DNA of 64,000 nucleotides from an uncultured Prevotella sp. (GTDB lineage Bacteria > Bacteroidota > Bacteroidia > Bacteroidales > Bacteroidaceae): NCBI GenBank assembly GCA_900770395.1, contig CAAGKM010000047.1, forward strand, positions 1-64,000. Direction: 5' to 3'. A model generated the notes under the pieces. It did not search any database. It was not told the DNA's origin and saw only the letters and a program-made list of their open reading frames with translations. Position numbers and translations under genes: made by a program. Below are positions 27,565-35,958 of this stretch, one piece after another. Position 1 is the first letter of the stretch. Every line of letters starts with the position of its first letter.

Positions 27565-30183
27565 TTAAGATTTTATTGCTCTGATAATCTCACCCACAAT
27601 GAGTATGGGCGATGTCACGAGCATTATATATATCCAGTCTTTAAGGTCGAGCGCACAGACATTGAACAGACTGCCGAAGCAGTTGACTATCAGTACCTGA
27701 CCGAAGAATATTGCAGCCACAATGCCAAGGAAGGTGGGACTGAAACAGTCCTCCATCTTGCTCTGGCGGCGGGTTACAGCCACAATGTCTGACACAAGGC
27801 TGCGGCCTGTGCGGAAATAGCGTGCGTTGAAAAGGTTCCAGAACTGCATCATCACGAAGAAAGTGAAAAACAGCGACAGGTCATATTTGGGCAGCTCGTC
27901 ATTGTAGTGGGTGATGTAAACCCAATATACAGCCGAGCACAGGAAGAACAACATGCCCACGCCTATTATCTGCCACGCCATGCCGCGGTCGATGATGTGG
28001 CTCTTGGGATTGCGCGGTGCCTGCTTCATCACTCTCTCATCCGGCGGCAGTGTTGACAGAGCCATTGCGGCAAAAGTGTCCATGATTAGGTTCACCCACA
28101 ACATCTGTGTGACTGTGAGCGGAGACTGCTCGCCCACAAAAGCTCCAAAGAGCACTATCAGACAGGCACATACATTGATGGTGACCTGAAAAAGAATGAA
28201 GCGGCGGATATTAATGTAGAGCGAGCGGCCCCATAATATTGCCTTGCAGATGCTCACAAATGAGTTGTCGATGATTGTTATGTCGCTTGCCTCCTTGGCA
28301 CGTGCCGTACCGTCGCCCATCGACAGTCCCACCTGTGCCTTGCTCAGGGCAGGAGCATCATTTGTGCCGTCGCCTGTGACAGCCACAACCTCACCCATCC
28401 GTTGCAATAGCTGCACAAGCCGTGCCTTGTCGTCAGGACGTGCCCTTGATACTATACGCAGTGTAGGCAGCACATCTTTTATAAGCTCATCGTCGCTCAT
28501 GGCGGCAAAGTCTGCGCCCGTAACGGTCTTACCCTCAGGCATTCCAAGCTGACGGCCAATCTCAGCGGCAGTGGCAGGTGAGTCGCCTGTGACAATTATC
28601 ACCCTTACCTTTGCATCGTGCGAGCAACGGTGGATGGCTCCAGCCACATCGCTGCGCAGAGGGTCGCTTATGCCAGCAACGGCACAAAGCACAGGCTGTG
28701 CACCGTTCTTCTGATATGCAAAGGCAAGTGTGCGCATTCCCTTTTGCTGACAGGCTGTAACCTGCGCCTTTATCTCCTCATCGTCGCAGCCAGCCATAGT
28801 CATTACCACCTCAGGAGCCCCTTTGATAAAGCGCAAGGTCTCTCCCTCAGCCTCGCCATGCACCGTGGTCTCCATATATTTACGCTCAGTGGAGAAAGGC
28901 ACCTGACCAGTCACTTCATCGGCATTGCGCCAATTGTGGTAGTCCTCACCCTTGTCTTTCATCCACAATAAAAGAGCTGCCTCAGTCGGGTTACCTATTG
29001 TCTCGGTATTGCCGTCACCATCAATGTTCAGCGAGGCGGTGCTGTTCTGGGCTATACATTTATATATAAGGTGTAGGGGAGTGTCGTTCAGAATGCTCAT
29101 CTCAGCCACCTGCATCTTGTTCTGTGTCAGCGTACCCGTCTTGTCGGTGCATATCACCGTGGTGGCTCCCATTGTCTCGCAGGCATGGAGCTTGCGCACT
29201 AAGCAATTTTCCTTCAGCATCTTGCGCATGCTGAGCGCTAAGCTTATATTGATGCTCATGGGCAGTCCCTCGGGCACAGCCACCACTATCAGCGTGATGG
29301 CAATCATAAGCGACTGGAGCGTGTATTGTGCAATGAGCAGCCAACTGCTGCCCCAATAGTCCCAATGAAACAGGTAGCAGTATGTCATTCGGGCAATGAT
29401 AATGAGCGCACCCACCACGAAACTTGCCACTGAGAGCTGCTTGCCGAGGCGGTCGAGTTGGGCATTGAGCGGTGTCTTCACCTCGCTGCCTTCCTGCGCC
29501 AGAGCCACACCACGCCCCTCCTCGCTATCCTGCCCCACAGCTGTAACCTTCATCTTGGCGGTGCCTTCAATCACCATACTGCCGCGCAGCACAAAATCGC
29601 TGGCGTATGTGGCGTTAGGGTCTGCCTGCGCCTTGTCGGCATTCTTCTCCGTATAAGGCTCGCCAGTGAATGCCGACTCGTCAACACTCAGCGCATTGCT
29701 CATAAGCAGTGTGCCATCAGCAGGTATTTCATCGCCGTTCTCCAGACATACAATATCGTCAACAACTACATCTTTCTTGGGGATATTCACCACCCTTGGC
29801 TCACTTCCGTCAGCAGTCCTGCGCAAAACCTTTACCCTGCGCGAGTCCTTCACCTTATTGAGAAGCTCAAACTCCTTGGCGGCTTTCACCTCCACGATGA
29901 ATCCCACACCTGTGGCGAGCAGCAGTGCTATCAACACTCCCGCCGGCTCCAGCAACACATCATACCCCACTGTATGTGTGGAAATCTCATATACCGAAAC
30001 TGCAACTGAGAGTACAAATGCCGCTAAAAGCACCAGCATCAACGGGTCCTTGAATTTCAACAAAAATCCTTTCCAAAGCGGCTCACGCTCTGGTGGTGGA
30101 ATCCTGTTGCACCCCTTGCCGTTAATGACCTTTTCAGATTGTTCTGATAAACATATATTATTAATATCTTTTGTAGTCCACAT
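27565..30183 (-). CDS. P-type calcium-transporting ATPase, PMCA-like
   Basis: 872 residues. The N-terminal cation ATPase segment (LWKGFLLKFKDPLMLVLL) leads to membrane helices. The actuator TGEP motif is in ESAFTGEPYTE, the ion-binding helix has VPEGLPMSI, the phosphorylation site is DKTGTLTQNKM, and the hinge is TGDGTNDAPAL. C-terminal membrane helices end the protein (VNLIMDTFAAMAL). The subtype is like PMCA-type Ca2+ pumps of Bacteroides: inner membrane, Ca2+ export with ATP hydrolysis. The start ATG lies only a few bases downstream of a -7 element, so the transcript may be leaderless. Confidence 0.92.
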   Translation of the reverse strand: MWTTKDINNICLSEQSEKVINGKGCNRIPPPEREPLWKGFLLKFKDPLMLVLLAAFVLSVAVSVYEISTHTVGYDVLLEPAGVLIALLLATGVGFIVEVKAAKEFELLNKVKDSRRVKVLRRTADGSEPRVVNIPKKDVVVDDIVCLENGDEIPADGTLLMSNALSVDESAFTGEPYTEKNADKAQADPNATYASDFVLRGSMVIEGTAKMKVTAVGQDSEEGRGVALAQEGSEVKTPLNAQLDRLGKQLSVASFVVGALIIIARMTYCYLFHWDYWGSSWLLIAQYTLQSLMIAITLIVVAVPEGLPMSINISLALSMRKMLKENCLVRKLHACETMGATTVICTDKTGTLTQNKMQVAEMSILNDTPLHLIYKCIAQNSTASLNIDGDGNTETIGNPTEAALLLWMKDKGEDYHNWRNADEVTGQVPFSTERKYMETTVHGEAEGETLRFIKGAPEVVMTMAGCDDEEIKAQVTACQQKGMRTLAFAYQKNGAQPVLCAVAGISDPLRSDVAGAIHRCSHDAKVRVIIVTGDSPATAAEIGRQLGMPEGKTVTGADFAAMSDDELIKDVLPTLRIVSRARPDDKARLVQLLQRMGEVVAVTGDGTNDAPALSKAQVGLSMGDGTARAKEASDITIIDNSFVSICKAILWGRSLYINIRRFILFQVTINVCACLIVLFGAFVGEQSPLTVTQMLWVNLIMDTFAAMALSTLPPDERVMKQAPRNPKSHIIDRGMAWQIIGVGMLFFLCSAVYWVYITHYNDELPKYDLSLFFTFFVMMQFWNLFNARYFRTGRSLVSDIVAVTRRQSKMEDCFSPTFLGIVAAIFFGQVLIVNCFGSLFNVCALDLKDWIYIMLVTSPILIVGEIIRAIKS

Positions 30184-30188
30184 GTGTG

Positions 30189-30196
30189 CAAAAATA
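30189..30196 (-). promoter_or_regulatory. -7 element directly before the Ca2+-ATPase gene
   Basis: The minus strand reads TATTTTTG then CA. Its last G is 6 bases from the ATG at 30183, which leaves almost no 5' leader. Confidence 0.5.
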
Positions 30197-30278
30197 CTAT
30201 AATTTTTCTTTTCTCACAAATATTTGGCAATAAAAAATCAAAAAACACCTTAATTTAGGTTTTGCACTTCGTCTTTGC

Positions 30279-31172
30279 CTACAGCTGTTTCCTAAAAGCC
30301 GTTGGCGAGACTCCTGCCTTCTGTCGGAACAGGCGTGCGAAATGATTGGGATAGACAAAGCCGAGCTGTTGGGCGATGTCATTGATTGACAGCGAGCTGT
30401 CGGCAAGCAACGACTTAGCCCTTTCCAACAGTTTGTTCTGCAGGAATATCTGTGGAGTGATACCTATCTCACGCCTTACGATGTCGCCAAAATAACTTGG
30501 AGTGAGATGAAACTGCTCGGCACACCACGCCACGGTGGGAGGACCAAGGCGGCGAGCCATCTCACCATTGCCGCTCCAATATCCCTCGAGCAGTGACTCA
30601 AGACGGCGTATGATGTCGGAGGAGTGCATCGTGCCTGTGTCAAACTGCCGTTCATAAAACCTGCGGCAGAAGGTGAGCATCTGCCCTATGCCCAGGCGGA
30701 GCATGTGACTCGTAAACTCATCGTCGGGAGCCTGCAGCTCGGTGTTGATGTTGTTGAAACAGTTTATTATCACCCTGCGCTCAGTGTCGTAAAGCTCCAA
30801 AGCCTCCGCTACTTTATAGTCGAAGAAGTTGAACATATAGAAGTCGCGCCCCAGTCCCGTGCCGTTGAGCAGCTCGGGACGGAAGGCGAGCATCAGTCCG
30901 TGGGGCTTTACTCTTCCGTCGAGGTTCATCGACACTACATCGCCAGGCTTCATCGTGAACATTGTGCCGGCACGATAGTGCATGCAGGTGTCGCGGAGCA
31001 CAAGCTCGCCGAAGTCGACTTCCATCAGCACCACACAGTACATTCCGAAATCAGTTGGGGCGAATAGTGAGAGGTCGGCATCCTGCAAGCGTCCCACGCT
31101 AACCAGCGGATGACAGCTCGGCTGGTGGAAATAATGGTTGAACTGGTCTATGTTTTCTACCTTTTTATACAT
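30279..31172 (-). CDS. AraC-family transcriptional regulator
   Basis: 297 residues. The N-terminal part (about 1-160) is a cupin-like ligand domain. The C-terminal AraC DNA-binding domain has two helix-turn-helix units, seen in HLTPSYFGDIVRREIGITP and SINDIAQQLGFVYPNHFARLFRQKAGVSPTAFR. It is divergent from the tyrosine phenol-lyase-like gene. Two 19-bp direct repeats in the shared intergenic region are candidate binding sites, so it likely controls that gene and itself. The ligand is unknown. Confidence 0.92.
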   Translation of the reverse strand: MYKKVENIDQFNHYFHQPSCHPLVSVGRLQDADLSLFAPTDFGMYCVVLMEVDFGELVLRDTCMHYRAGTMFTMKPGDVVSMNLDGRVKPHGLMLAFRPELLNGTGLGRDFYMFNFFDYKVAEALELYDTERRVIINCFNNINTELQAPDDEFTSHMLRLGIGQMLTFCRRFYERQFDTGTMHSSDIIRRLESLLEGYWSGNGEMARRLGPPTVAWCAEQFHLTPSYFGDIVRREIGITPQIFLQNKLLERAKSLLADSSLSINDIAQQLGFVYPNHFARLFRQKAGVSPTAFRKQL

Positions 31173-31183
31173 TAGACTGTTTT

Positions 31184-31256
31184 AATTTTGGTACAAAAAT
31201 ACAATAATTATTGGTCTTATCCGAAATTTTGGTAGATAATTTTGGTACAAAAATAC
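31184..31256. repeat. Two 19-bp direct repeats between divergent genes (candidate AraC operators)
   Basis: AATTTTGGTACAAAAATAC is exact at 31184-31202 and 31238-31256 (54-bp period). A partial third copy (AAATTTTGGTAGATAA) lies at 31224-31239, partly overlapping the second copy. On the minus strand each full copy contains TATTTTTG, so the first copy (31194-31201) could also be the -7 element of the AraC gene, about 22 bases from its start. Confidence 0.75.
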
Positions 31257-31318
31257 TAAAACGATAAAAAAGGTAGGTTTTACAATAATATATTTCCATC
31301 GTATTTGTAGGCTTTTAG

Positions 31319-31326
31319 TAATTTTG
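31319..31326 (+). promoter_or_regulatory. -7 element of the tyrosine phenol-lyase-like gene
   Basis: TAATTTTG followed by CA. The start codon is at 31356, giving a leader of about 24 bases. Confidence 0.55.
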
Positions 31327-31355
31327 CAAAAAAATAAACTTAAATACAAAACAAA

Positions 31356-32804
31356 ATGGCTGTAAAATTCTACAAGAGTGAGAACCAGGTTCCACTTGAG
31401 ATGCACAAAGTGCGAATGATTCAGAAGCTGTCGCTTCTGCCAGTTGAGGACCGTCTGAAGAAAATTCAGGAAGCAGGCAACAACACCTTCCTGCTGCAAA
31501 ACAAGGACATATATCTGGATATGCTCACCGACTCGGGCGTGAACGGCATGTCCGACCTGCAGTTTGCATCGATGATGCACGCCGACGATTCCTATGCCGG
31601 CTCGGAGACATTCAACCGTGTAAAGGCTGCGGTGAAAGAGGTGTTTGGCACCGACAACGTGCTGCCGGCACACCAGGGACGAGCCTGCGAGAACATACTC
31701 GCTGAGGCATTCGTAAAGCCGGGCATGGTGGCGCTGATGAACTTTCACTTCACCACTACCAAGGCGCACGTGACTCGTGTAGGCGGCTCGGTTGAGGAGC
31801 TAATCGACTCAAAGGGGCTGTTGCCCCAGAGCGACGATCCGTTTAAGGGTAATTTCAACCTTGAGAACCTGCGCAACCGCATAACCGAAATCGGTCCTGA
31901 GAAGGTGGCGTTTGTGCGTGTGGAGTCGGGCACCAACCTCATTGGCGGTCAGCCCGTGTCGCTTGAGAACATGCTTGCCGTTACTGACATCTGTCACGAC
32001 ATGGGAGTGAAGTCAATCCTCGACGCATCACTGCTGCAGGACAACGTCTATTTCATGAAGACCCGCGAGGCGCGCTGCAAGTATATGGACACCAAGGACA
32101 TCTATCACCTGCTTGCCGACCACTTCGACATCATATACTTCTCTGCCCGCAAGTTAGGCTTTGCCAAGGGTGGCATCATCACATCGAAAGATCCGAAATA
32201 CACCCGCAGCATGATGGAGTTTATTCCGCTCTACGAGGGATTCCTCACCTACGGTGGTATCGACGTGCGCACCATGGAGGCAATGGCACAGGGACTCTAT
32301 GAGTCGCTCGACATGGAGTATATCAACCAGGGACCTGAGTTCATCAACTATCTTGCAAAGGAACTTACCGACTACGGGGTGCCCGTGATTCTGCCTGCCG
32401 GAGGCTTGGGATGCCACCTCGATGCCGGAGCCTTCTGCCCTGATGTGCCCCACGGTCAGTATCCAGCCGGAGCGGTTGCCGCTGCAATGTATATTGCCGG
32501 AGGTATTCGAGGCATGGAGCGAGGCACACTGTCGGAGCAGCGCAATCCTGACGGATCTGAGCCTTACGCTGAGCTGGAATTGCTGCGCCTTGCCGTTCCC
32601 CGCCGTGTCTACACCCTCTCACAACTGAAATACGTTGCCGACCGTGTGAAATGGCTATGGGACAACCGCTCGCTCATTGGCGGTCTGGAATGGGTTGAGG
32701 AGCCTTCCGTGCTCCGCTTCTTCTTCGGCCGCCTGAAGGAAATAGGTTATTGGCAGGAGAAACTCGCAGAAAAATACCGCAAGGACTTCGGCGAAAGTCT
32801 GTAA
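31356..32804 (+). CDS. PLP-dependent beta-eliminating lyase, tyrosine phenol-lyase-like
   Basis: 482 residues, fold type I, similar to tryptophanase and tyrosine phenol-lyase (TPL). The PLP lysine is K266 in FSARKLGF, and the ring-nitrogen aspartate is D223 in LDASLL. Three positions that separate TPL from tryptophanase all look TPL-like: T133 in FTTT (Asp in tryptophanase), R389 in MERG (Val), and F455 in VLRFFF (His). The carboxylate arginine in VPRRVYT and the tyrosine in SYAGSE are kept. The PLP-contacting arginine of the DATR motif in TPL is leucine (L226) here. Likely reaction: L-tyrosine to phenol, pyruvate and ammonia; other beta-substituted amino acids remain possible. It is regulated, I infer, by the divergent AraC gene. 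Confidence 0.8.
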   Translation: MAVKFYKSENQVPLEMHKVRMIQKLSLLPVEDRLKKIQEAGNNTFLLQNKDIYLDMLTDSGVNGMSDLQFASMMHADDSYAGSETFNRVKAAVKEVFGTDNVLPAHQGRACENILAEAFVKPGMVALMNFHFTTTKAHVTRVGGSVEELIDSKGLLPQSDDPFKGNFNLENLRNRITEIGPEKVAFVRVESGTNLIGGQPVSLENMLAVTDICHDMGVKSILDASLLQDNVYFMKTREARCKYMDTKDIYHLLADHFDIIYFSARKLGFAKGGIITSKDPKYTRSMMEFIPLYEGFLTYGGIDVRTMEAMAQGLYESLDMEYINQGPEFINYLAKELTDYGVPVILPAGGLGCHLDAGAFCPDVPHGQYPAGAVAAAMYIAGGIRGMERGTLSEQRNPDGSEPYAELELLRLAVPRRVYTLSQLKYVADRVKWLWDNRSLIGGLEWVEEPSVLRFFFGRLKEIGYWQEKLAEKYRKDFGESL

Positions 32805-32814
32805 GAATACAACT

Positions 32815-32854
32815 AAAAAAATGTCTACTGCTTATGCCGAGCAGTGGACATTTC
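32815..32854. terminator. Bidirectional terminator between convergent genes
   Basis: ATGTCTACTGCT and AGCAGTGGACAT (32821-32851) form a 12-bp stem with one G-T pair, flanked by AAAAAA on the left and TTT on the right. It can end both the lyase gene and lgt. Confidence 0.75.
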
Positions 32855-32880
32855 TGTATAATTAATGTGTATTTTGCATC

Positions 32881-33708
32881 TTATTTTTTTCCCGTAGCTT
32901 TCAGTCCCTTAGCCACGAAGCATACGCCGAGGATGATGAACGGAATGCTCAGAATCTGCCCCATGTTCAGCATCATGCCCTCTTCGAAAGCCTCCTGCGC
33001 CTCTTTGGTGTACTCGATGAAAAAGCGGAAGGTGAAGATGTAGGCAAGGCATAGTCCGAAGAACATTCCTGTGCCAACTTTCTCACGGTGGCGACGGTAG
33101 ACAGCCCAGCCGATGAAGAACAGAATGGCGTAGGCAATTGCCTCGTAGAGCTGTCCGGGATGGCGCGGCGCACTGTCGACACGCTCAAAGATAAACGCCC
33201 ACGGCACATCGGTGACCTTGCCTATAATCTCGGAGTTCATGAGATTGCCAAGGCGGATGAAACATGCAGTGACGGGCGTTGCAATGGCGATGTTGTCGAG
33301 CACGGTGAGAATCTTCACACCCGTGTTCTTGCAATACAGCCAAAGCGCTATCATCAGTCCAATCGTACCGCCGTGGCTTGCAAGTCCCTCATAACCAGTG
33401 AATTTACAGCCGCCGTCGGGTAGAAAATGTATAGGCACAAGCATCTCAATGAAATGCTTGCCTGAGGTGAGGAAATAGTCGGGTTGGTAGAAGATGCAGT
33501 GCCCAAGGCGCGCTCCCGCTAATATACCTATGAAGCAATAGATAAACAGCGGGTCGAACAACTCGTCTTTTATCCCCTGCTGCTTGTATAGGTGCCTCAC
33601 CGTCAAGTATGCCAGCAGCAAGCCGATGAGCCAGCACAGGGAATACCAGCGGAATGGTCCGAAAGCCACCACGTCGGGATTCCACACTATATACATCAAA
33701 TCATTCAT
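32881..33708 (-). CDS. lgt: Prolipoprotein diacylglyceryl transferase
   Basis: 275 residues and about seven membrane helices. Signature segments are the HGGTIG loop, RLGNLMNSEIIGKVTD (the Lgt motif R-x-G-N-x-x-N-x-E) and HPGQLYEA, with RFFIEYTKE near the end. It transfers diacylglycerol from phosphatidylglycerol to the lipobox cysteine of prelipoproteins, the first step in making all SusD-type lipoproteins in this window. It is 11 bases downstream of ychF on the same strand, so the two probably form one operon. Confidence 0.96.
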   Translation of the reverse strand: MNDLMYIVWNPDVVAFGPFRWYSLCWLIGLLLAYLTVRHLYKQQGIKDELFDPLFIYCFIGILAGARLGHCIFYQPDYFLTSGKHFIEMLVPIHFLPDGGCKFTGYEGLASHGGTIGLMIALWLYCKNTGVKILTVLDNIAIATPVTACFIRLGNLMNSEIIGKVTDVPWAFIFERVDSAPRHPGQLYEAIAYAILFFIGWAVYRRHREKVGTGMFFGLCLAYIFTFRFFIEYTKEAQEAFEEGMMLNMGQILSIPFIILGVCFVAKGLKATGKK

Positions 33709-33719
33709 AAAACGGTATT

Positions 33720-34820
33720 CTATACATTAAAGCGGAAGTGCATGATGTCGCCGTCCTGCACCACATAGTCCTTACCCTCGATGCCCATCTTGCCTGCCTC
33801 TCTCACGGCAGCCTCGGAGCCATACTCCAAGTAGTCGGCATACTTTATCACCTCGGCGCGGATGAAGCCTTTCTCAAAGTCGGTGTGAATCACTCCGGCG
33901 CACTGCGGAGCCTTCCATCCCTTGTGATAGGTCCAAGCCTTAACCTCCATCTCGCCGGCGGTGATGAATGTCTCAAGGTTGAGCAGAGAGTAAGCCTTCT
34001 TTATCAGTCGGTTCACGCCACTCTCCTCCAGTCCGAGCTCCTCGAGAAACAGCTGCTTGTCCTCGTATGTCTCCAACTCGGCGATGTCCTCTTCGGTCTT
34101 TGCCGCAATCACCATCATCTCGGCTCCCTCCTCTTTTGCCAGAGCCTCAATCTTCTTGGTAAAATCGTTGCCATCCTTGGCTGATGCCTCGTCCACATTG
34201 CATACATAGAGCACAGGCTTTGCCGTGAGCAGGAACAGGTCGTGTGCTGCCTGCTGCTCCTCTTTGCTCTCAAAGCTCACTATGCGGGCGTTCTTGCCCT
34301 GCTCCAGCACCTCCTTATATGCAGTCAGCACGGTGGTGTTCACCTTTGCCTCCTTGTTGCCTGCCGCTGCTGCCTTCTGTTCCTTAGCCAGTCGGCTCTC
34401 GATGGTCTCCAGGTCCTTGAGCTGCAGCTCTGTGTCTATAATCTCTTTGTCGCGTATCGGGTCGATGGTGCCGTCCACGTGGGTGATGTTCTCGTCCTCA
34501 AAGCAACGGAGAACGTGGATTATGGCGTCGGTCTCACGGATGTTGCCGAGGAATTTGTTGCCAAGTCCCTCGCCTTTGCTCGCGCCCTTCACCAGTCCGG
34601 CAATGTCCACTATCTCGCAGGTTGCGGGCACTATGCGCCCCGGATGCACTATCTCAGCCAATTTTGTCAGACGCTCGTCCGGCACGGTGATAACTCCCAC
34701 ATTGGGCTCTATTGTACAAAAAGGAAAATTCGCTGCCTGAGCCTTTGCGCTCGACAGACAATTGAACAATGTGGACTTGCCAACGTTGGGAAGTCCCACA
34801 ATACCACATTTCAATGACAT
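33720..34820 (-). CDS. ychF: Ribosome-associated ATPase YchF
   Basis: 366 residues, normal length. Nucleotide-binding motifs are G1 GLPNVGKSTLFN, G3 DIAGLVKGASKGEGLGN, and NVDE at the G4 position (YchF-type, which favours ATP). The central coiled region and the C-terminal TGS-like domain (EAGKMGIEGKDYVVQDGDIMHFRFNV) are present. It is an OBG-family protein linked to ribosome and stress functions. The -7 element lies at 34865-34872 (minus strand). Confidence 0.96.
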   Translation of the reverse strand: MSLKCGIVGLPNVGKSTLFNCLSSAKAQAANFPFCTIEPNVGVITVPDERLTKLAEIVHPGRIVPATCEIVDIAGLVKGASKGEGLGNKFLGNIRETDAIIHVLRCFEDENITHVDGTIDPIRDKEIIDTELQLKDLETIESRLAKEQKAAAAGNKEAKVNTTVLTAYKEVLEQGKNARIVSFESKEEQQAAHDLFLLTAKPVLYVCNVDEASAKDGNDFTKKIEALAKEEGAEMMVIAAKTEEDIAELETYEDKQLFLEELGLEESGVNRLIKKAYSLLNLETFITAGEMEVKAWTYHKGWKAPQCAGVIHTDFEKGFIRAEVIKYADYLEYGSEAAVREAGKMGIEGKDYVVQDGDIMHFRFNV

Positions 34821-34864
34821 ATTCTAAATAAAAGTTCTAAAACTACCAATTATTAATAATTATG

Positions 34865-34872
34865 CAAAATTA
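34865..34872 (-). promoter_or_regulatory. -7 element of the ychF-lgt operon
   Basis: The minus strand reads TAATTTTG then CA, 44 bases upstream of the ychF start. Confidence 0.55.
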
Positions 34873-34966
34873 CAGTAAATAACAGATATGGCAAAATATA
34901 AGTCGCTTTTTTTTGTTTTTTTAATGATGCTCTCACAAATTTCTTTGCAAATCCAAAATAATGTTG

Positions 34967-34974
34967 TACTTTTG
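34967..34974 (+). promoter_or_regulatory. -7 element of the CDF transporter gene
   Basis: TACTTTTG followed by CA, about 30 bases before the ATG at 35004. Confidence 0.55.
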
Positions 34975-35003
34975 CATCGTGATAAGTAAGAACAGACACT
35001 TTT

Positions 35004-35912
35004 ATGGACAGAATAAAGGAAGTATATAGGGTTACTATATGGGGGAGCATTATCAACGTTGTGCTTCTCCTTTTGAAGTTTGCGGCAGGAATTATTGGAC
35101 ATTCAGCGGCAATGATTGCCGATGCCATACACTCGCTCACCGACTTTGCCACAGATGCTGTGGTGATGGTGTGCGTCACGCTGGGCAACAAACCAGTGGA
35201 TAAGAGTCATGATTACGGCCACGGCAAGTTTGAGACGCTTGCCACTGCGCTCATTGCCTTGGCGCTGTTTGTCGTCGGAGTGATGATATGCTATTCTGGG
35301 GCAGTGAAGATTTTCAGCGCCATTATGGGTGAGGCATTAGAGCAGCCGGGCATGGTGGCTCTTGCGGCTGCCGTGGTGAGCATCGTCCTTAAGGAGTGGG
35401 CATTCCGCTTCACGGTGAGGGTGGGCAGAAAATACGACTCGCGGGCAGTGATGGCAAATGCGTGGCATCACCGCAGCGACGCTCTTTCGTCCATAGGCAC
35501 AATGGTGGGTGTTGGCGGTGCCATTTTCCTCGGTCCGCGCTGGGCTGTGCTCGACCCCATAGCGGCTATTGTGGTGAGCGTGTTTATCATTAAGGCGTCG
35601 GTGGATTTGATAAAGAAGGCGATAGATGAGCTTACCGATGCCAGTCTGCCCGAGATAACCGAGAATGAGATTATGGAGATTGTAGAGAAGGAGGAGGGTG
35701 TGCAGGAGATTCACAATCTGCGCACCCGCCGCACTGGTAATAATATATGTATTGACATGCACGTGAGGATGCCAGGCTCAATAACATTGTTCGATGCCCA
35801 CCAGCGGTCGACGAACATAGAGCGCAGGCTGAAGGAAAAATATGGCAGGGGCACATATGTCACCGTGCATTTGGAGCCAATAAAGGTGAACGGGGAATAT
35901 AAAAAGCCATAG
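35004..35912 (+). CDS. Cation diffusion facilitator (CDF) family metal exporter
   Basis: 302 residues with six predicted membrane helices and a cytoplasmic C-terminal dimerisation domain (about 205-300). Metal-site motifs are HSLTDFATD (HxxxD, helix 2) and HHRSDALSS (HxxxD, helix 5). Likely substrates are Zn2+, Fe2+ or Mn2+, exported against protons across the inner membrane; the HD-HD set does not settle which. It is transcribed alone and divergently from ychF. Confidence 0.93.
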   Translation: MDRIKEVYRVTIWGSIINVVLLLLKFAAGIIGHSAAMIADAIHSLTDFATDAVVMVCVTLGNKPVDKSHDYGHGKFETLATALIALALFVVGVMICYSGAVKIFSAIMGEALEQPGMVALAAAVVSIVLKEWAFRFTVRVGRKYDSRAVMANAWHHRSDALSSIGTMVGVGGAIFLGPRWAVLDPIAAIVVSVFIIKASVDLIKKAIDELTDASLPEITENEIMEIVEKEEGVQEIHNLRTRRTGNNICIDMHVRMPGSITLFDAHQRSTNIERRLKEKYGRGTYVTVHLEPIKVNGEYKKP

Positions 35913-35931
35913 GCAATGACCTATGGCTTTT
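35901..35931. terminator. Bidirectional terminator between the CDF gene and fabI
   Basis: AAAAAGCCATAGG and CCTATGGCTTTT form a 12-bp stem with a short loop, overlapping the stop codon of the CDF gene. The A and T runs allow use from either strand. Confidence 0.75.
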
Positions 35932-35958
35932 ATGTTGTTGTCCGCGGATAGCTTGTTG

